From assembly GCA_020809705.1 (NCBI GenBank), contig CP085835.1, forward strand, positions 558,001-622,000: 64,000 nt of DNA, read 5' to 3'. Shown piece after piece: positions 32,450 to 47,647 of this stretch; the stretch's first letter is position 1, and each line of letters starts with the position of its first letter. The DNA comes from Calonectria ilicicola. Taxonomy: Eukaryota > Ascomycota > Sordariomycetes > Hypocreales > Nectriaceae. The notes below the pieces were generated by a model. The model worked only from the letters and a program-made list of their open reading frames with translations. It ran no database searches and was not told the origin of the DNA. The position numbers and the translations under genes were made by a program.

Positions 32450-34956
32450 ATGACACCGCCAGAAGAGAACACCACTGCTCGTGGAAGACGACGGTCGCAC
32501 CATGCCTGTCTCACTTGCAGGTCTGTAGTCCCTCAGGATGCCTCAATATGGTGTCCTTTTTTTTTTATTCTTCTTCGACCGCGTGCTGACCACGCAGCAG
32601 GAGAAAGAAGACTCGGTGCCCTGGCGAGAAGCCAGCGTGCTCGAGTTGCGTGCGCCTCAAACAGACATGCTCTTATCCGCCCGCGATAAGATCGTCTCAA
32701 AGCGGCCCATCGGTACATTACACGGCACGCCCTCTTACGATTTACGTCTTGACAATCAATAGGAGGAGAGGCTGGCACACCTGGAAGAGAAGCTGGACCG
32801 TCTCTTGAGTGGAAGGTTGGATGCTGAGCCCCCCCTCCCCTTGTTCCCTTGACTTTTTAAGAAAAAAGAAACAAAAAAACCCAAAATTGAAACTATTAGC
32901 AAAAGAAATATTTGTCTGACTACTTTCACTAGAACCAACCATGTTGTCACTCGTCAGGAGCAGGCTTTCGACGACATGACAGACAACTCGGAAAAGCTCT
33001 ACTCAGTGACCCCGCCAGCTCCAGACCAGAACCACGCAAACAGCCACCCCTCAACTGCAACGTTTGACTCGGAAAGCTCAAATCTTAAGCCCGGCCCCTC
33101 GGACATGGCCACTGGCCTCAACCTCTACTTTAGATACTGCCACAGGCAGCCCATCTGGTGCTTTGAGCGCGAAGAAGTCAGCGACTACGGCTCCCTTGAT
33201 GAGGAACTCGCCTGCAGTATCCTGGCGCTGACTTCGCGCTTCTCAGAAACGAATGACCAGCTGCAGCTCTACGGCAACAATGCAAAAAGCTTAATCATGC
33301 TCCGCATCGCAAACGGCACCGTGGGGCTTTCGACGCTCGAGAGCTTGTGCTTGCTCTCGTACTCTTCCTTTATAGGCATGAAAGGTCTGGCCATGATTTG
33401 AAGCAATCCTCGAGCTAATACTTTTGTGCGCAGATGGCAACGTCCACCTCGGGCAGTTCCACCTGGGCCTGGCCTTTCAGCTGTGCAGGTCCGCCATGCT
33501 CGACGTGGAATCTGTGTACGCGAGGGAGGATGCCAACACGGAGCGGAAAAAGAGGCTCTTCTGGAGCCTCCAGCTCCTCGAGCAGTCGTATGGCCGGCAG
33601 GACGGGTTATTAAGCGTGCCCACGGAGACGTGGCGGCCCTCGCACCACTCGACGAGGGGGGGCAGCCAGATGGAACCGGATCCCAGGGCCCCGCCGCTGC
33701 CGCGGGACGATCTTGGAACGTCGACGCCGAATGAGCCTGGAATCTGGAACACGAGCGTGCATCTGGGATGGGTGTGGAGCCAGGTGAGAAAGTACGTGTC
33801 GGACTGCGCGCACAACATCTTGAAGGAGCCCTGGCGGCACGACTCGATGTACGCCAAGGTGCTGTCCGACTTTATGGAGACGGAGAACCGCATCCCCATG
33901 TGCCACCGGTGGGACAGTGTCAAGTTTTACGAGCGCAAGGTCGAGGACATCAAGATGAACCGCGACTACTTTGCGCCCTGGCTCAAGGAGCAGTTCACCT
34001 ACCACGTCATCCCCGCGGTGCTAAACCACCCGTTCCTGTACATAGTCGGGGCGCAGCACAACCCGAACCTGGCAATTCCAAACACGTTTTGGAGGCGGTC
34101 CTCAGAGCTCGCGCTGCTCCACTCGACGTGGATTGTTCGCATGATCGACATGGTGGTGGACAAGCAGGTTCCGCTTGTGGATCCGTTCTTTGGCCATGTC
34201 GCCGCCATTGCAGCGACGGTGCACCTTTACTACTGCTGCGCTGCGGCGGCCAAGCTGAGGCACAAGTCGAATACGGATTTTGCAAAGTGCAGAATGTTTT
34301 TGAAAAGCTTTCTGCCGACATCTTCTGCCTGTGCAGCGCTGGTGGGTTTTTTCTTTTTAAAAAAAAAATCTTTTTTTTTCTTCTTTTGATTCGCGCTAAT
34401 AATAAAACCTCTCTAGGACCGCAACTTGGATAGAATGACGCGAATCGCCGCTGGATCGGAAAGTATTGACGTCGAAGACTGGATGCCCTCTAAAATTTAC
34501 CTTAGCGTGCCCCTCATGTGGAAAATCCTGCAGTTCAACTGCATGGCCGAGTCGCAGGAGATGCCCACGACGGGCCTGCTGGACTCGTCCCTCCTCCCCA
34601 ACCTCCCCGAAGAAGACATGGGCGAAAGCTCGACGCTCGAAATCATTGTGGCCTCAGCGCCAGAAGTTACCATCAACACGGCCGACGGAGGCCAAGAAGC
34701 GCCCTCGTTATCCTACAAGCACCCCCCGGTCCTGCCGCCCGAGTCGTCGTCGCGCGACTCGGTGTCGGAGGACATGTCGGTCGAGCACTCGGACAGCCTG
34801 ACCTTTAATACGACGCCGTGGCTGTATGCCGACTCGTCGCAGTTTATGAATATCGGAGACATGGTTCATGACACGCAGCCCGCCATTGGCGAGAATAGAA
34901 CTGTTTCGTGGTGGGAGGGCTCCAACTTCAGCAACATTATGTTTAATCAGTTCTAG
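32450..34956 (+). CDS. Zn2Cys6 fungal-specific transcription factor
   Basis: Six exons: join(32450..32520, 32601..32712, 32763..32815, 32933..33384, 33434..34341, 34417..34956), 711 residues. The zinc cluster C-LT-C-RRKKTR-C-PGEKPA-C-SS-C-VRLKQT-C is split by the first intron; of two adjacent CAG acceptors only the second (exon from 32601) gives the canonical spacing. A short coiled-coil-like helix follows (EERLAHLEEKLDRLL). The middle-homology domain contains GNVHLGQFHLGLAFQLCRSA and ERKKRLFWSLQLLEQSYGR. The C-terminus is acidic and Ser-rich. It lies in the middle of the proposed betaine cluster, between the sarcosine-oxidase-like and permease genes, and is its probable pathway regulator. 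Some donors (GTCTGT, GTCTGG, GTTGGA) are weak, so the exon ends deserve transcript support. Confidence 0.87.
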
Positions 34957-36569
34957 CCCCTCCTCCTCCTCCCTCTCTGTTTTTTTTTTCCTTGTTCGCT
35001 TTTGGTTCCAAAAAAGTTGTGCCCCTCCCCACAGTTACTACTGGGTCAACAGATTCTAAAATGTAAAAGAGTCGACGGTTAATAGATGCGCTATTAGGAA
35101 ACTGCATTTTTTGCTTGAGTGCCATGACTCTCTCTCTCATCGTCCCTCCCGTCTGTCTATCTATCTATCTATCCATCCATTACGCGGCCCGCCTGCTGGT
35201 TGGTTGGGTGGATGTATGGATGGATGCGGATGTGGATTCACCCGTGGTGGTGTGTGTGCATGCCATGCGTCGACCGGCGCGCAGCCCTGCGTGCGGCTCT
35301 CCAATCGCGACGTCAGGAAATGCTGACGCCGTTTCTGGCCTCGCCATGCAAGGCTTGTCGGGCTGCCGCAAAGCTTGACACAGAAAAATGACGTGGTTGG
35401 CTCCAGGCATGAATTAAGCTACTCGGACATTCGGTGGTCCAGCACAAACCCTGGCGCTAGTTCCTGCTGAATCATGACAAGGGGGGGAGGGGCAGGCAAT
35501 GCGACGACTGTGCAGCAGCATGTATGTGCAAGTTCTCCTCTGTCTCTCTGCCCTCCCCCTCCCAAAAAAACATGCGAGGGAAGGGTCCAGAAGCCCTTCG
35601 GCAGGCAAAACACTGCGGCTAAGCGAGGTCGAATCCACTGTCGGGCGGCGGTAATGCACATCTCGGAACGCGGGTGCGCCTCACTTTGCGTGGTGTTATC
35701 TCTGTTTCCTTATCGCGGTGTGTGCATATCGTGTGTGTGCGGAGAAACAAATCACGACCGACTCCTCCCAAGGGGGGCACCCCCAACTAAGAGGAACCCC
35801 CCCGTCCACTCCAAAACCTGGAAGAAAACGGCCTAGGCTAGCTAGCGCTTGGTGCTGCACTGTGCCGTGTGGGGAAGCGGGGCAAGCCGAGAGATAGCGA
35901 GGGTTGGCCCTTTTTGGGGGCCCTGCTTTCAGACCAGCGCTAGTCCGCTGAGAGGGCGAATAGGCGTCTTGAGGCTGCGATCTCGGCTCCGTGCCCGGCT
36001 CCGTTTGCCGAGAGACCACCGAGTCTGGGGTAAGCCAGGGTGCTTGGACAATCCGGGGGAATAGTGTTTTTCTTAGGTAACGGATAGCCCACGCCGTAGG
36101 GGCAAGGGGCAAGGGGCTGGCTGTAACAGGCCTGTATATAGAGGGTCTGTGGAGGCAGCACAAGGCACAAAGCACAAGGCCGGGAGGGGACGGGCATATC
36201 CCGAAGTTGCATTGAGCACTCCTTCGGTGCTTCTTCTAGCCTCCTCTTTTAGCCAGGGGGGATTGTGCCATTGTGCCTCTCCTCTTCCAATCACCACCTC
36301 TGTTCCTGTAGATGCCCAGGAACAATCATGTTGTAGAAGCCCACGGACCAATTCGGTGCACGGCATCAGACTCCGTGTTGCAATGACGTTGGATTGCGCC
36401 TTGACTGCCTTTTATCACGTAGACCAGCCACAATCTTCCGGACTTGTGCATTTCCCGCCCGTCCTATCACATCGTTTTCGCTATACGTCTGTATAACCAA
36501 CCAACCAACTGCTGTGCAAGAGCCATTGGCCCCCTCCCTTTTTTTGCTTCGTACCGCCGTCGTTTCATC
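34957..36569. other. Intergenic region with short tandem repeats
   Basis: 1.6 kb upstream of the permease. Bases 35153-35180 hold TCTA/TCCA tetranucleotide repeats, followed by GGAT-type repeats near 35205-35225. Frames here are short and repeat-driven. Pyrimidine-rich stretches near 36520 precede the permease start. Confidence 0.45.
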
Positions 36570-38396
36570 ATGGGCCTCAATGAGAAGCTTCAGGATGATG
36601 CCGCCAACCCGCAGCACGGCCAGATCGTGGCCGAAATTGACAACAACCTCCATCGGCGGCTAAGCAGTCGTCAAATCCAGCTAATTGCCATAGGGGGCTC
36701 TATTGGCACGGCCCTTTTCATTAGCATTGGAAACGGGCTTGCCGCTGGAGGCCCCGGTAGCCTGTTTTTAGCCTATACTCTATACTCGCTCGTCGTGGCA
36801 AGCGTCAACAACTCTATTGCCGAGATGATGACCCTGTTTCCAGTCTCTGGCGGCTTCATCACGCTGGCTGGTAAATGGGTCGACGACGCTCTGGGCTTCA
36901 TGGTCGGCTGGAATTTCTTCTTCTACGAGGCTCTCCTGATCCCCTTCGAGATCACCGCCGTGAATCTCATCCTGAAATTCTGGAGGGATGATATTCCGGT
37001 GGCAGCCGTTTGCAGTGTCATCATAGCCTTCTATGCGTATGACTCCCTCCCCCCTTAGCTCTTGCTTACTTGCTTTTTTTTATCAATGTCAGAAATATGT
37101 GACATCCCCAGACATCAAACCTACTCCTTTTCTTTTGCTCCATGTGAATTAAAATTAAAACGAATGCTAAAATCTTTTGACCCGTCTAGTTGCATCAACC
37201 TATTTGCCGTCCATGTATACGGAGAGGCTGAATTCTGGCTCTCCGGCGGCAAGGTAATCTTGATTGTCATGCTCTTCTTTTTTACCTTCATCACCATGGT
37301 TGGTGGCAACCCGCAGCATGACGCCTACGGCTTCCGGTATTGGTCAAGTCCGGGAGCCTTTGCCGAAAACCCGCTTCGTTCGAGCACTGGAAATGTTGCT
37401 CGGTTCGAAGGCTTCTTGTCGTGCCTGTGGTCTGCTGCCTTTACCATTGTTGGGCCCGAGTACATTTGCATGGTTGCGGCCGAGGCAAAGCACCCCCGTG
37501 CTCACCTAAAGCTTGCCTTCAAGACCATGTACTGGAGGTTCCTCATGTTCTTCATTTCTGGCGCCTTGTGCGTTGGCGTTATTGTTCCATGGAACGACGC
37601 CAAGATCCAGGGGGTGCTCACTGGTGAGACCGGAGCAGCTGGAACCACTGCTGCGTCGCCGTATATTATTGCCATGAGCAACCTCGGGGTTAAGGTTTTG
37701 CCGCACATTGTTAACGCTCTCATGATTACATCCATATTCTCCGCTGGCAACACTTACACCTACTGCGCAACACGCTCTCTGTATAGTCTTGCCCTGGAAG
37801 GCCGTGCACCCAAGGTTTTGACTAAATGCACTAAGAATGGTGTTCCCATTTACTCATTGGCCGTTGTTTTGCTATTCCCGTTTCTGTCGTTTCTCTCACT
37901 GTCCAACAACGCATCCATTGTCTTGACTTGGCTAATCGACCTCGTTACGGCTAGCGCCCTCATCGACTACATGGTCATGTGCATCACCTATATTTTTTTC
38001 CACCGCGCTTGTCAGGCACAAGGTTTCGATCGAAAGAAATTCCCCTACACCGCCTGGTTCCAGCCGTATTCTGCCTGGTTCGGTCTTGTTAGCACGACCT
38101 TGGTATGTCTCTTCTACGGCTACACCGCTTTTGCGCCGTGGAGCGTAGAGTCATTCTTCAGGAGCTACGCCATGCAGATCGTCACGCCCATCTTGTTTCT
38201 GGGCTGGAAGTTCTTCAAGAAGACCAAGGTGGTCAAGCCCGCCGAGCTAGACTTGTACTGGGAGCGAGTTGTGGTGGACGCCTACGAAGCAAATCTCACA
38301 GACCCGCCGCTAGGATTCTGGCAGGAGGTGGGATTGATGGTTAGAGGGTGGCTAAGCAAGGGCAAAGATGCAGGGTCTGCGGAAACCAGTGCGTAG
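36570..38396 (+). CDS. YAT-family amino acid permease
   Basis: Two exons, join(36570..37036, 37190..38396), 557 residues; the junction reads FYA|CINLFAVHVYGEAEF. It is a twelve-span plasma-membrane symporter of the fungal APC/YAT group. Signatures are LSSRQIQLIAIGGSIGTALF at TM1, FPVSGGFITLAGKWVDDALG, GWNFFFYEALLIPFEITA, the long consensus around FTIVGPEYICMVAAEAKHPR, and SAGNTYTYCATRSLYSLALEGRAP. Fungal YAT members move proline, GABA, basic or general amino acids, and some accept betaine-like or N-methyl compounds. Between the cluster regulator and the dimethylglycine oxidase, it could import betaine, dimethylglycine or sarcosine. Specificity cannot be read from sequence. Confidence 0.92.
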
Positions 38397-41791
<3,395 letters not shown>

Positions 41792-42443
41792 AAAGTATAT
41801 ATATTGGACGAGATATCAAAACTTGTAAAGAAGACATGTTTTGTCGATGGCCTTTGTCGTACACCTTGGATTTGACAAGATGTATATGAGATTGTGGATG
41901 ATTTAAATGAACATGATGTATTTTCGGATTTTTGTACAGAGGATAGCCTCTATAATGATAGCGAATACAATTACTATGCTGTTTTATTTTACCTTGCTTC
42001 CGGTATCTACTCGCTCTAATTTTACCATTCAGCCTTCCCCTTCGTGTGGTGTGCTGAATGGCAGTGATATAAGAGCTTGGAATATTTTGGCCCACGCTTC
42101 GAATACTAATCTTGTTTAATAACATGGGCTCTTTAATTAAAATAGACTATTGCGATATTTTGTGACTTGAAACTAGGAATGTTATATGTTTAAATAGGTA
42201 GTTAAATTACATAATAGATCTACTAACTCAGAGTTGTGCCGTACACGGCTATATGAGAGTTAATTGTATGGTGCAGATACTATTACTAACAGCACCAATG
42301 ATTGTAAACCTAGTTGTATCGATAGGTGCTCCCTTCTTGGTTGAGCCCGCTCTTGCCTTTAGAACAGAAATTCATGAAATTTTAAAAATAAAAAGAATTT
42401 AAATAAAAAATTTAAAAATACTTTAATATAATACTTTTTTTAA
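41792..42443. other. Convergent, strongly AT-rich intergenic region
   Basis: Bases 42365-42443 are almost pure A/T. This marks the edge of an AT-rich island running to about 45.3 kb. No gene is seen. Confidence 0.5.
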
Positions 42444-44693
42444 TTAAATAATCCTTAATATCCTAACTTTAAACTCACTTATATCAATACTCCCAATAGG
42501 TGCTTCCTTATATACACCTTTCCATTCCCACTCTTCACCCCATAGCTCATTAGTTTCTTGAAGTTCAGTTAGCACATAATAAAGGTCAAATGTTTCTCGA
42601 TCATCCTTTGTTGCACAGACCGCCACTGGCTCTTCTCCCCCATGGTTCACATGTTGTGGCCCCGTAAAGGAGGAATCCATGCCTGTGATAAGGTAGGGCC
42701 GCGATAATATGGGTCGAATCAAAATCACCTTTTTGTATTCCTTAGACTGCAAGAGCTTCTCAGCCCTATCCCAGCATGAGTTGGGTATCTTAAGGGCTCG
42801 GTTGAAGTCTGATGGCCGAACGATGTAAACGTACCAATACCCCCGGAGATAAAGTACAGTATTACAATTGGGAGCACTCACTTCTATGGGCTTTACATCA
42901 GTAGTGCCGCTGCCGTCATATGGTGCATAAATCCTGACATCCGATGGAGCGGAATTTGCTGAGGAAATGTTTAAGGCTAACGGATCTGCAAACAGGGACG
43001 ACGGAGCCCAACTCAATCCACGTACCCCCTTCACTCGCTGGCATGTCGACATCAAGAAGCTTGACTTGACCGGACAGCGCAAACTGCTTCTCCAGAACAT
43101 CTCTGGCTCCTTTACTACCACCTTGTCGTCACGAAGAAGGCTCCATATCACAATGTCGTCGCCTGGTCGAGAGGCAAACCGCCGGCTGAGCATGACTCCT
43201 GCTCTTTCAAGCCCGACAGCATCGATTTCCTCCCCCATTGGCAATAGATGTCGTGACCCGAGCAGTATTCCGCATAGGTCTATACTTCCCTCCTTATATA
43301 ACACAGAAAGAACGTCTTTCAGAGCAACTGGGTTGTTGTTCTTGGACAAGAGATGGATTGATCTGTTCCCTCGAATACCCTCAAGGAGGGTCCATGCTCG
43401 AATGTTCCAGTTGCTAAGAAGTAGCACAGAAATCAAAGTTTCGCATTGCTCTTTTGACATATCCTGAGCTTCAATGCTCATGATGTCTTTGTCACAAATG
43501 AGTGTCACCTTGCTATCCCTGAAAGTCGGGTTGATAGTCTTAATGGCCTCAGCCCGAAGAAGTTCATCTGACGGGATACAAGCAGCATCGATCCAGTAGG
43601 AATCGCACCCCAACCTTGAAGCGATGGCTAAGTATCGATTATGAAGGCATTCATTGAAACCGTCTTCGGGTCTTCCACCTTGCCCATGACTCCAAACATG
43701 AGATATCGCTAGCGTTCGATTCGTTGCTCTTCGGTACCTTAAAGTCGCATTTTCCCGAGGCAATGATATATCGATACTTCTCGAGAATTCAGTATTTCGG
43801 TACGATTGCTCATCCCACACAAGTTTCTGGCAATGGCCTGAGCATGCTTGGTCATGGGCGGCTTGATCCTTTAGTGACGCTTTGATGCATCGAGTGCAAA
43901 ATGCCATCGTGGGCTCGCAGTGATACCACATTGATCCTTTCTGGTGACACCTAAGATTCCTCTGTCCGAATTGGCTATTATAGCGATGAACAACAGTCCG
44001 GAGATCGTGACTGCCGGGTATGCTTAGCCTGACTAGATCAAACGAGTGTCGGCACATATACTTGCACGCCCCTTTTGCTTGATCTACAACTTGCATCGAA
44101 TTACCAGTAGCACAGAATTCTAACTCTTTGTATAGCTCCAGTAAATCCACAGCCCAGTCTTCATGGGTACGCTCGCGTCACAACCTTATTCCAAAGAGAT
44201 AATATCCTGATACTTGCAGCCAATTTTGCCATGCAGTCCAGACGAAAACTCTGGCAGCGTGGTAAGAATGATCGGATATTGATTTATCAATTTTCATTGA
44301 TGCGGCCTTCTGCTTAGCTGTAATTTTGTCCATAATCTATGAAAGAAGGTTGGAGTAGACGCTTGCATTATCGCAAAGACCTCGGTGAGACTTCTGATCA
44401 AGAAAGGCTGTTAACAAAGCTAGTCGTAAGGTATTGCTGTCTACCATGGTTGTTGCTTTGTAGTTCTCCCATTGGCTTTCTCTAGATATGTGTGTCGGAG
44501 AGTTGGGCTTCTCGCCTTCTCCACCCTTGTCGGCCACATCGCTCTCCAGTGCAGACCATAAGTCGGCCGACAGCTGCATGGGTGACTTCGGAAGCCTTTT
44601 AACTATGCTGACTGCTTTAGAAACAGCTTCTAGGTTTGCCTTTTCACAAGAGGGAACATCGCACTTAAATAAAAGGTGTAGTGAGGCATCCAT
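42444..44693 (-). pseudogene. HET-domain (heterokaryon incompatibility) gene with two in-frame stops
   Basis: One reading frame runs from ATG 44693 to the stop at 42444 (750 codons) but is broken by TAG at 44337-44339 and TGA at 44178-44180. HET landmarks lie in the last 568 codons: RTLAISHVWSHGQGG, CDSYWIDAACIP, and NIRAWTLLEGIRG. Upstream, residues such as DLWSALESD and THEDWAVDLLELYKELEFC keep protein-like character on both sides of the stops, so one gene that lost function is the simplest reading. No intron with GT-AG ends that removes a stop and holds frame was found. In intact form, HET proteins trigger programmed cell death on meeting a non-self partner; here a full-length product is not expected. 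A shorter product from a downstream Met is possible. Confidence 0.75.
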
Positions 44694-44765
44694 ACATTCC
44701 TAATGTTGGTAGTCTTCATGTATAGGTCTTAAAAGTTTCTCAATTGTTGAGTTGACGTTTGAATT

Positions 44766-45008
44766 TTAATCATTAATAAAGATGCTAATGTTAGAAGACT
44801 CGATTGGGTCTCCGTTATCGCTGATATAATCCTCTACTACAAGGTCTTCAGATGAATCGTCTGCTTCCACACGTTTTCGTCGCTTATCTTCCCGCTTCTG
44901 GGCATCGTCTCTTCTTTTATCTTCAATGACCGCGGCCCAGTCGCGGCACATTCCCTCCCAGATGACTCGACATCTTGTTTCAAGTGGGTTGTTAATGGTG
45001 CTCATCAT
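44766..45008 (-). CDS. Small acidic/basic hypothetical protein
   Basis: An 80-residue frame beginning with two Met codons. It has a basic helical middle (EDKRRDDAQKREDKRRKRVE) and an acidic tail (SSEDLVVEDYISDNGD). No family is recognised. It lies just upstream of the broken HET gene in the AT-rich island and may be a remnant. Evidence is only the ORF and its charged composition. Confidence 0.3.
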   Translation of the reverse strand: MMSTINNPLETRCRVIWEGMCRDWAAVIEDKRRDDAQKREDKRRKRVEADDSSEDLVVEDYISDNGDPIESSNISIFIND

Positions 45009-45751
45009 AGGAAGTTAATCGTTTGTAATGAAAAGCATGGAATTGTTTGGGTAGAGACAACAGCCCATGGATCAAAGGTTCTCCACTCAACACCCATTAA
45101 AATTAAATATTTCTTAGGTAAATAATATCTACTAATTTTATAATTCTAGTACTTTAAGCTAAGTTTAATATCTCATTATAATAATAAACTCTACCTAAAA
45201 GCGGGGTTAGGTATAAAGCATCGTTAGATTTTTAGCATGTGATTTTAGGCAGCAATGCATGATTACTGTTATAACCCAGTCCAGCCTACCCAGGAGCCGG
45301 CTAGATTAGAAGGTTATGTGACATGATCCACCTTTTTAAATTGGGAGTACAACGATCTAGAGCCGGGCCATGTCCCTTTCTTTACATGATATAGGTGGTA
45401 TACGAACCTTGTCAACCCTGATACAAGATCTCAATGCTCCCGCAGACTTTATTGTAGTTCATAGCAAGCGGAGCTATTTGATAATGATTTTGGGTGGAGT
45501 TGGCAAGCCAGTATATTTTAAGGTAGAGCTTACGTTTAAGAGCTGCATTAATAATCTCTACTGCACGGCTTGTCAAATCTTGCGACGTTCACATTTGTAT
45601 TGTTATTGATATTTGGCATCTTTAAATCTGTCCCAGTCGAGTGTTGTTCTACTTGCATGCTTATTTCTGTCCTCTCAGTTTCTGTGTTGACCTGAGGGCT
45701 GTTTTTTATTGACCTCATACCCATACACTCAAACTCATTTTCGCCTCCGAA
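45009..45751. other. AT-rich intergenic region
   Basis: Bases 45100-45200 are especially AT-rich. A 79-codon plus-strand frame at 45370 has no recognisable features. Nothing is called. Confidence 0.4.
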
Positions 45752-47070
45752 TCAAATATTGATCCTGCTTACAACAATCCCTTTACCCAACGGTCCAGTC
45801 ACAAATAGACTAGCTTGCTTTTTACCATCATTAGCATCGGGATCAATGGCGACTAATACGGCGGTAGATGCGCTTCGGAGGATATGTCCACTGTCTTGAA
45901 ATATTAGAGTACCCTTCCACCGCTCAACGCCATCTGATTTGGTCGGTTGTACCAACCACACCATAACCGGATCCAGCCCGTTCGGATACGTTATGGCTCT
46001 AGCCAAACCAGCGACAACGTATCCACTTGCATCTCGCCCAGTCTTCTTGATATATGGATCGCAGAAGAATGCCGGACTATCTAAGGTGCAGGGGAGTTGA
46101 ATGGTGTGTTTAACCTTCAGCGACGGCAAGCGGTTTCTGTCTTGTTCAGCGAGCAGAAGCTGGCCCAAGGCAGTTCGACAGATAGCTATTTCGGTCGGTG
46201 TCCTACCGCGAGCAAGTCCGTTATTATTCTGGATTCCTTTATTAGCCACTTTTCCCATCACACCCTCGGCGTCATCAGTCACTCGAGCGAAAGGGTTAGC
46301 GAGAGTGAGGTGTATCAGGTCAGTTGATCCAACCGACTTGCATGCGAGATCCTCAAGTCGTCTCTTGATGCCGTCACGATGTAAATGGTCATTAGTGACG
46401 TAAATCTCATTAAGGGCCTTGAACAGAACATCATTGGGCGTTCGAATCAATGGGTGCCAGATGGAACGGATATGGGTGGCCTCCAAGGTGCCGATTTCAT
46501 GATGGAAAAGTTCGAGACGTGACCTGGCCTTGGGAATCTTCTGCACTTTCCGCATAGTACTAGTCGCATTGTAATATTCTGGGTTGGGTAGATGGTTCAC
46601 AGCTAAAATGTATACCGATTCGGGATCGTTGGCTGGAGAGCATATATCGATGCCATGTGTGTTGAATGGCCCAGTAAAGTCGACGAGTTTTAGTCGAGTG
46701 CAAGTGAAGGTCGAGAGCAATGGTCAGCTGATAAATTGAGGAGCAACATTAGTGTATTACCTTGGCGTTGATAACGACAATGGACCCTTGCCCAATAGCT
46801 CTGTGGTCTCCCCACTTCGTCAATCTTGGTCGGTGTTAGCCTTCTCAGCAATGAAGGGCTCTGATAAGCTCACGGAGGAAACCAGTTGTTCCGTGTGTTT
46901 TCATCAGTCTCTGATGCACCGAATAATTGATTGGATGGAGGGTGGTAGTGAAGGTCTTCAGTGAATAGAGTATCGGGGATGACATGTAGATCCTCGCCAT
47001 GAACGTTGTGGATGGTCCGAAAAAGCCGGCTGACTCCGAGCACCTTTATTTTGGCAGAGAGTGAGGACAT
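45752..47070 (-). pseudogene. Paraoxonase/arylesterase-like gene, probably broken at the last exon junction
   Basis: Coding segments are 47070..46874 and 46824..46761 (joined NNWFPP|LTKWGDHRAIGQGSIVVINAK), then 46699..45752 (LKLVDFTGPFNTHGIDI to the stop). They match the calcium-dependent six-bladed propeller esterase family; landmarks are RTIHNVHGEDLHVIP, the HGIDI metal loop and LIRTPNDVLF with Asn-Asp ligands. The segments total 402 codons plus stop, and the N-terminal membrane anchor of relatives is not visible. Between segments 2 and 3 the donor GTAATA is present, but the only AG lies 33 nt away and leads directly into TGA in the required frame; no AG occurs further on. Either the acceptor was lost or an unusual splice is used. 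Hydrolysis of lactones or aryl esters would be the family role. Confidence 0.62.
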
Positions 47071-47647
47071 GACTGAAACCTGGGAAGCAGGGTTTCAAGA
47101 AGGGAATCTGGGGCATGGACTACTGCCATTATATAAATACTGTGGCTACATAAAGTTGCGTCCGCTTTGGCAGAGTTCGCACCGTCAAAGTTGGAATGCA
47201 AATGAGCCACGCATGGCTAGACGGAAGAAGCCAGTGAGGCGCTAGGCTTGCATTATCACCATGACGGTTAAACCTACACAGTAATTTTCTTTGCATTGTG
47301 TTTTGACCTAGCCTTTTGCGGCCCGGGCGTCTCCGCCGGGCGCTACACTTATGCCATCTGCCATGTCTCGGCTCGGAAGTCCCAATCATACGGAGTGGAT
47401 CATCTCCGTGACAGCGGTTAATAAAAGGCCGTTTGCGGCACCGCGAGGCTAGAACTTGACTAAAAAAAGATGCCACGGTCCAAAAGAAACCAATCTACTC
47501 AAAATTACAATGCGCCAGCTTTCAGAGCGGAACAATCGGCGCGCATCAAACAGACACAGAGGGTATTGATCATTGAAAGACGAGTTGTGGTAGATTCTTG
47601 CATTACTATCATATCCATTACCGCTGCGTAAAACTCATAATGTTCAA
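47071..47647. other. Intergenic region
   Basis: 577 bp between two minus-strand genes. No supported feature. Confidence 0.4.

Noticed and set aside
45370..45609. 79-codon plus-strand frame between the HET and paraoxonase-like genes
   Set aside because: No homology-like motif and no context; composition is typical of chance ORFs in AT-rich DNA.
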